64,000 nt of DNA from Closterium sp. NIES-65 (Eukaryota > Streptophyta > Zygnematophyceae > Desmidiales > Closteriaceae). Each line of letters opens with the position of its first letter. Positions within the stretch are counted from its first letter, which is position 1. The stretch spans positions 1 through 64,000 of the forward strand of contig CANXME010000900.1 in the NCBI GenBank assembly GCA_948144175.1. The letters are read 5' to 3'. Below the pieces are notes generated by a model. The model worked only from the letters and a program-made list of their open reading frames with translations. It was not told the origin of the DNA and searched no databases. The position numbers and the translations under genes are program-made. Below, one piece after another: positions 62,201 through 64,000 of this stretch.

Positions 62201-64000
62201 CACGGTGGGTTTAACAGACGGTGGGTTTAACACACGGTGGGTTTAACAGACGGTGGGTTTAATAGACGGTGGGTTTAATACACGGTGGGTTGAACACACG
62301 GTGGGTTGAACACACGGTGGTTTTAACACACGATGGGTTTAACACACGGTGGGTGTAACAGACGGTGGGTTTAATTGACGGTGGGTTTAACACACGGTGG
62401 GTTTAACACACGGTGGTTTTAACACACGGTGGGTTTAACACACGGTGGGTTTAACACACGGTGGTGGGTTTAACACACGGTGGGTTTAACACACGGTGGG
62501 TTTAACACACGGTGGGTTTAACACACGGTGGGTTGAACACACGGTGGGTTGAACACACGGTGGGTTTAACAGACGGTGGGTTTAACACACGGTGGGTTTA
62601 ACAGACGGTGGGTTTAAGACACGGTGGGTTTAATACACGGTGGGTTGAACACACGGTGGGTTGAACACACAGTGGTTTTAACACACGGTGGGTTTAACAC
62701 ACGGTGGGTGTAACAGACGGTGGGTTTAACAGACGGTGGGTTTAACACACGGTGGGTTTAATACACGGTGGGTTTAACACACGGTGGGTTTAACACACGG
62801 TGGGTTGAACACACGGTGGGTTGAACACATGGTGGGTTTAACAGACGGTGGGTTTAACACACGGTGGGTTTAACAGACGGTGGGTTTAACAGACGGTGGG
62901 TTTAACACACGGTGGGTTTAACACACGGTGGGTTTAACACACGGTGGTTTTAACACACTGTGGGTTGAACACACGGTAGGTTTAACACACGGTGGGTTGT
63001 ACACACGGTGGGATGAACAAACGGTGGGTTTAACACACGGTGGGTTTAACACACGGTGGGTTGAACAAACGGTGGGTCTAACACACGGTAGGTTTAACAC
63101 ACGGTGGGTTTAACACACGGTGGGTTTAACACACGATGGGTTTAACACACGGTGGATATAACACACGGTGGGTTTAACACACGATGGGTTTAACACACGG
63201 TGGATATAACACATGGTGGGTTGAACACACGGTGGGTTGAACACACGGTGGATTGAACACATGGTGGGTTTAACACACGGAGGGTTGAACACACGGTGGG
63301 TTTAACACACGGTGGGTTGAACAAACGGTGGGTTGAACACACGGTGGGATGAACACACGGTGTGTTGAACACACGGTGGGTTGAACACACGGTGGGTTTT
63401 ACACACGGTGGGTTGAACACACGGTGGGTTGAACACACGGTGGGTTGAACACACGGTAGGTTTAACACACGGTGGGTCGAACAAACGGTGGGTTTAACAC
63501 ACGGTGGGTTTAACACACGGTGGGCTTAACATACGGTGGGTTTAACACACGGTAGGTTTAACACACGATGGGTTGAACAGACGGTTGGTTGAACACACTG
63601 TGGGTTGAACACACGGTAGGTTTAACACACGGTGGGTTTAACACACGGTGGGTTGAACAGACTGTGGGTTGAACACATGGTAGGATTAACACATGGTGGG
63701 TTGAACACACGGTGGGTTGAACACACGGTGGGTTCAATACACGGTGGGTTGGAGACACGGTGGGTTGAACACACGGTGGGTTTAACACACGGTGGGTTTA
63801 ACACACGGTGGGTTTAACACACGGTGGGTTTAACAAATGGTGGGTTGCACATACGGTGGGTAGAACACACGGTGGGTTGAACACACGGTGGGTTTAACAG
63901 CCGGTGGGTTTAACACACGGTGGGTTTGACAGACGGTGGGTTTAACAGACGGTGGGTTTAACACACGGTGGGTTTAACACACGGTGGGTTTAACACACGG
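59220..64000. repeat. Satellite D, TTTAAC/CAGACGG-rich distal part
   Basis: From about 59.2 kb to the window end most monomers are GGTGGGTTTAACACAC, and CAGACGG replaces CACACGG at regular intervals. Recurring signposts are GGTTGCACATACGGTGGGTAG (about 59295, 60304, 61249, 63843), AACAGCCGG or AACGGCCGG (about 59349, 60358, 61313, 63896) and GGTGGTTTTAAC. The distal part is therefore a separate, internally amplified subfamily. Confidence 0.8.

Larger units (their letters stand above)
51350..64000. repeat. Satellite D array, 16-bp monomer GGTGGGTTGAACACAC
   Basis: About 790 copies run to the window end. There are two main monomer types, GGTGGGTTGAACACAC and GGTGGGTTTAACACAC, differing at the middle base of the odd palindrome GTT-N-AAC. 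TTGAAC types dominate at 51.8-53.5 kb (for example, an unbroken run of about ten near 51840-51990), and TTTAAC types dominate after about 59 kb. Other variants are CACATGGT (CpG loss), CAGACGGT, GGTAGGTT, GGATATAAC, TTGTACACAC and GGTGTGTTG. The + strand is G-rich (6 G to 3 C per monomer). On the - strand TTGAAC monomers have no stop codon, which creates 16-residue Cys-rich repeat frames up to 172 codons. I do not regard them as genes. Confidence 0.97.

Noticed and set aside
51350..64000. Variant telomere repeat, because of GGTGGGTT
   Set aside because: The unit is 16 bp with an ACACAC part, has high variation and HORs, and no TTAGGG-type blocks or chromosome end are seen.
1..64000. CENP-B box in any of the monomers
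   Set aside because: I compared the monomers with the core pattern TTCG....A..CGGG and found no match in either orientation.
1..64000. tRNA, rRNA, transposon ends or other unique insertions
   Set aside because: I scanned for breaks in the 31- and 16-bp periods and found only small indels, one class of truncated monomer and the four junctions.

Overview
This window contains no gene that I can support. As far as I can read it, every base belongs to one of three short tandem-repeat (satellite) families, and I found no unique sequence, transposon, RNA gene or spacer-like insert. Megabase-style satellite of this kind, with nested higher-order repeats, points to a eukaryotic chromosome in a heterochromatic region (pericentromere, subtelomere or similar). 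I do not recognise the families and cannot name the species. Each family's consensus has exactly one CpG per monomer, and a large share of the point variants are CpG to TpG or CpA. This suggests germline cytosine methylation, as in vertebrates, plants and some invertebrates.

Layout: (1) 1-28146, satellite A, a 31-bp monomer in + orientation, about 900 copies (one consensus copy is bases 1981-2011). (2) 28142-30077, satellite B, a 16-bp monomer AGAGATAGGCGCCCCT in + orientation, about 120 copies. (3) At 30077/30078 satellite B flips head-to-head at the palindrome CCTCTAGAGG, and inverted B runs to about 37642 (about 470 copies). (4) 37640-51355, satellite A in inverted orientation, about 440 copies. 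(5) 51350-64000 (window end), satellite D, a 16-bp monomer GGTGGGTTGAACACAC, about 790 copies. The order is therefore A - B | B' - A' - D, a large unequal-armed palindrome of satellites followed by a third family. The family switches happen inside short shared words: CCTAG for A/B, TCT for B'/A' and CACACG for A'/D.

Inside each array there are many higher-order repeats (HORs) whose spacings are whole numbers of monomers, as unequal crossing-over or replication slippage would give. Examples are 868 bp (28 x 31) at 21-22.7 kb, 682 bp (22 x 31, nearly three copies) at 38.4-40.3 kb, 930 bp (30 x 31) near 49-50 kb, 2656/2672 bp (166/167 x 16) in B', and about 2671 bp (167 x 16 - 1) in D. The first 8.6 kb behaves differently, with many one-base losses in short homopolymers but few substitutions. 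That looks like poorly polished long-read consensus rather than biology.

The most interesting result is that the two A/B boundaries enter B at the same point of the B monomer. They become nearly identical if one 13-bp segment (28134-28146), flanked by AG repeats, is removed from the left one. This suggests that the palindrome arose by inverted duplication of a single A/B boundary, followed by divergence of the arms. The long open frames on both strands are a by-product of repeat lengths that are not multiples of three, and I do not treat them as genes.
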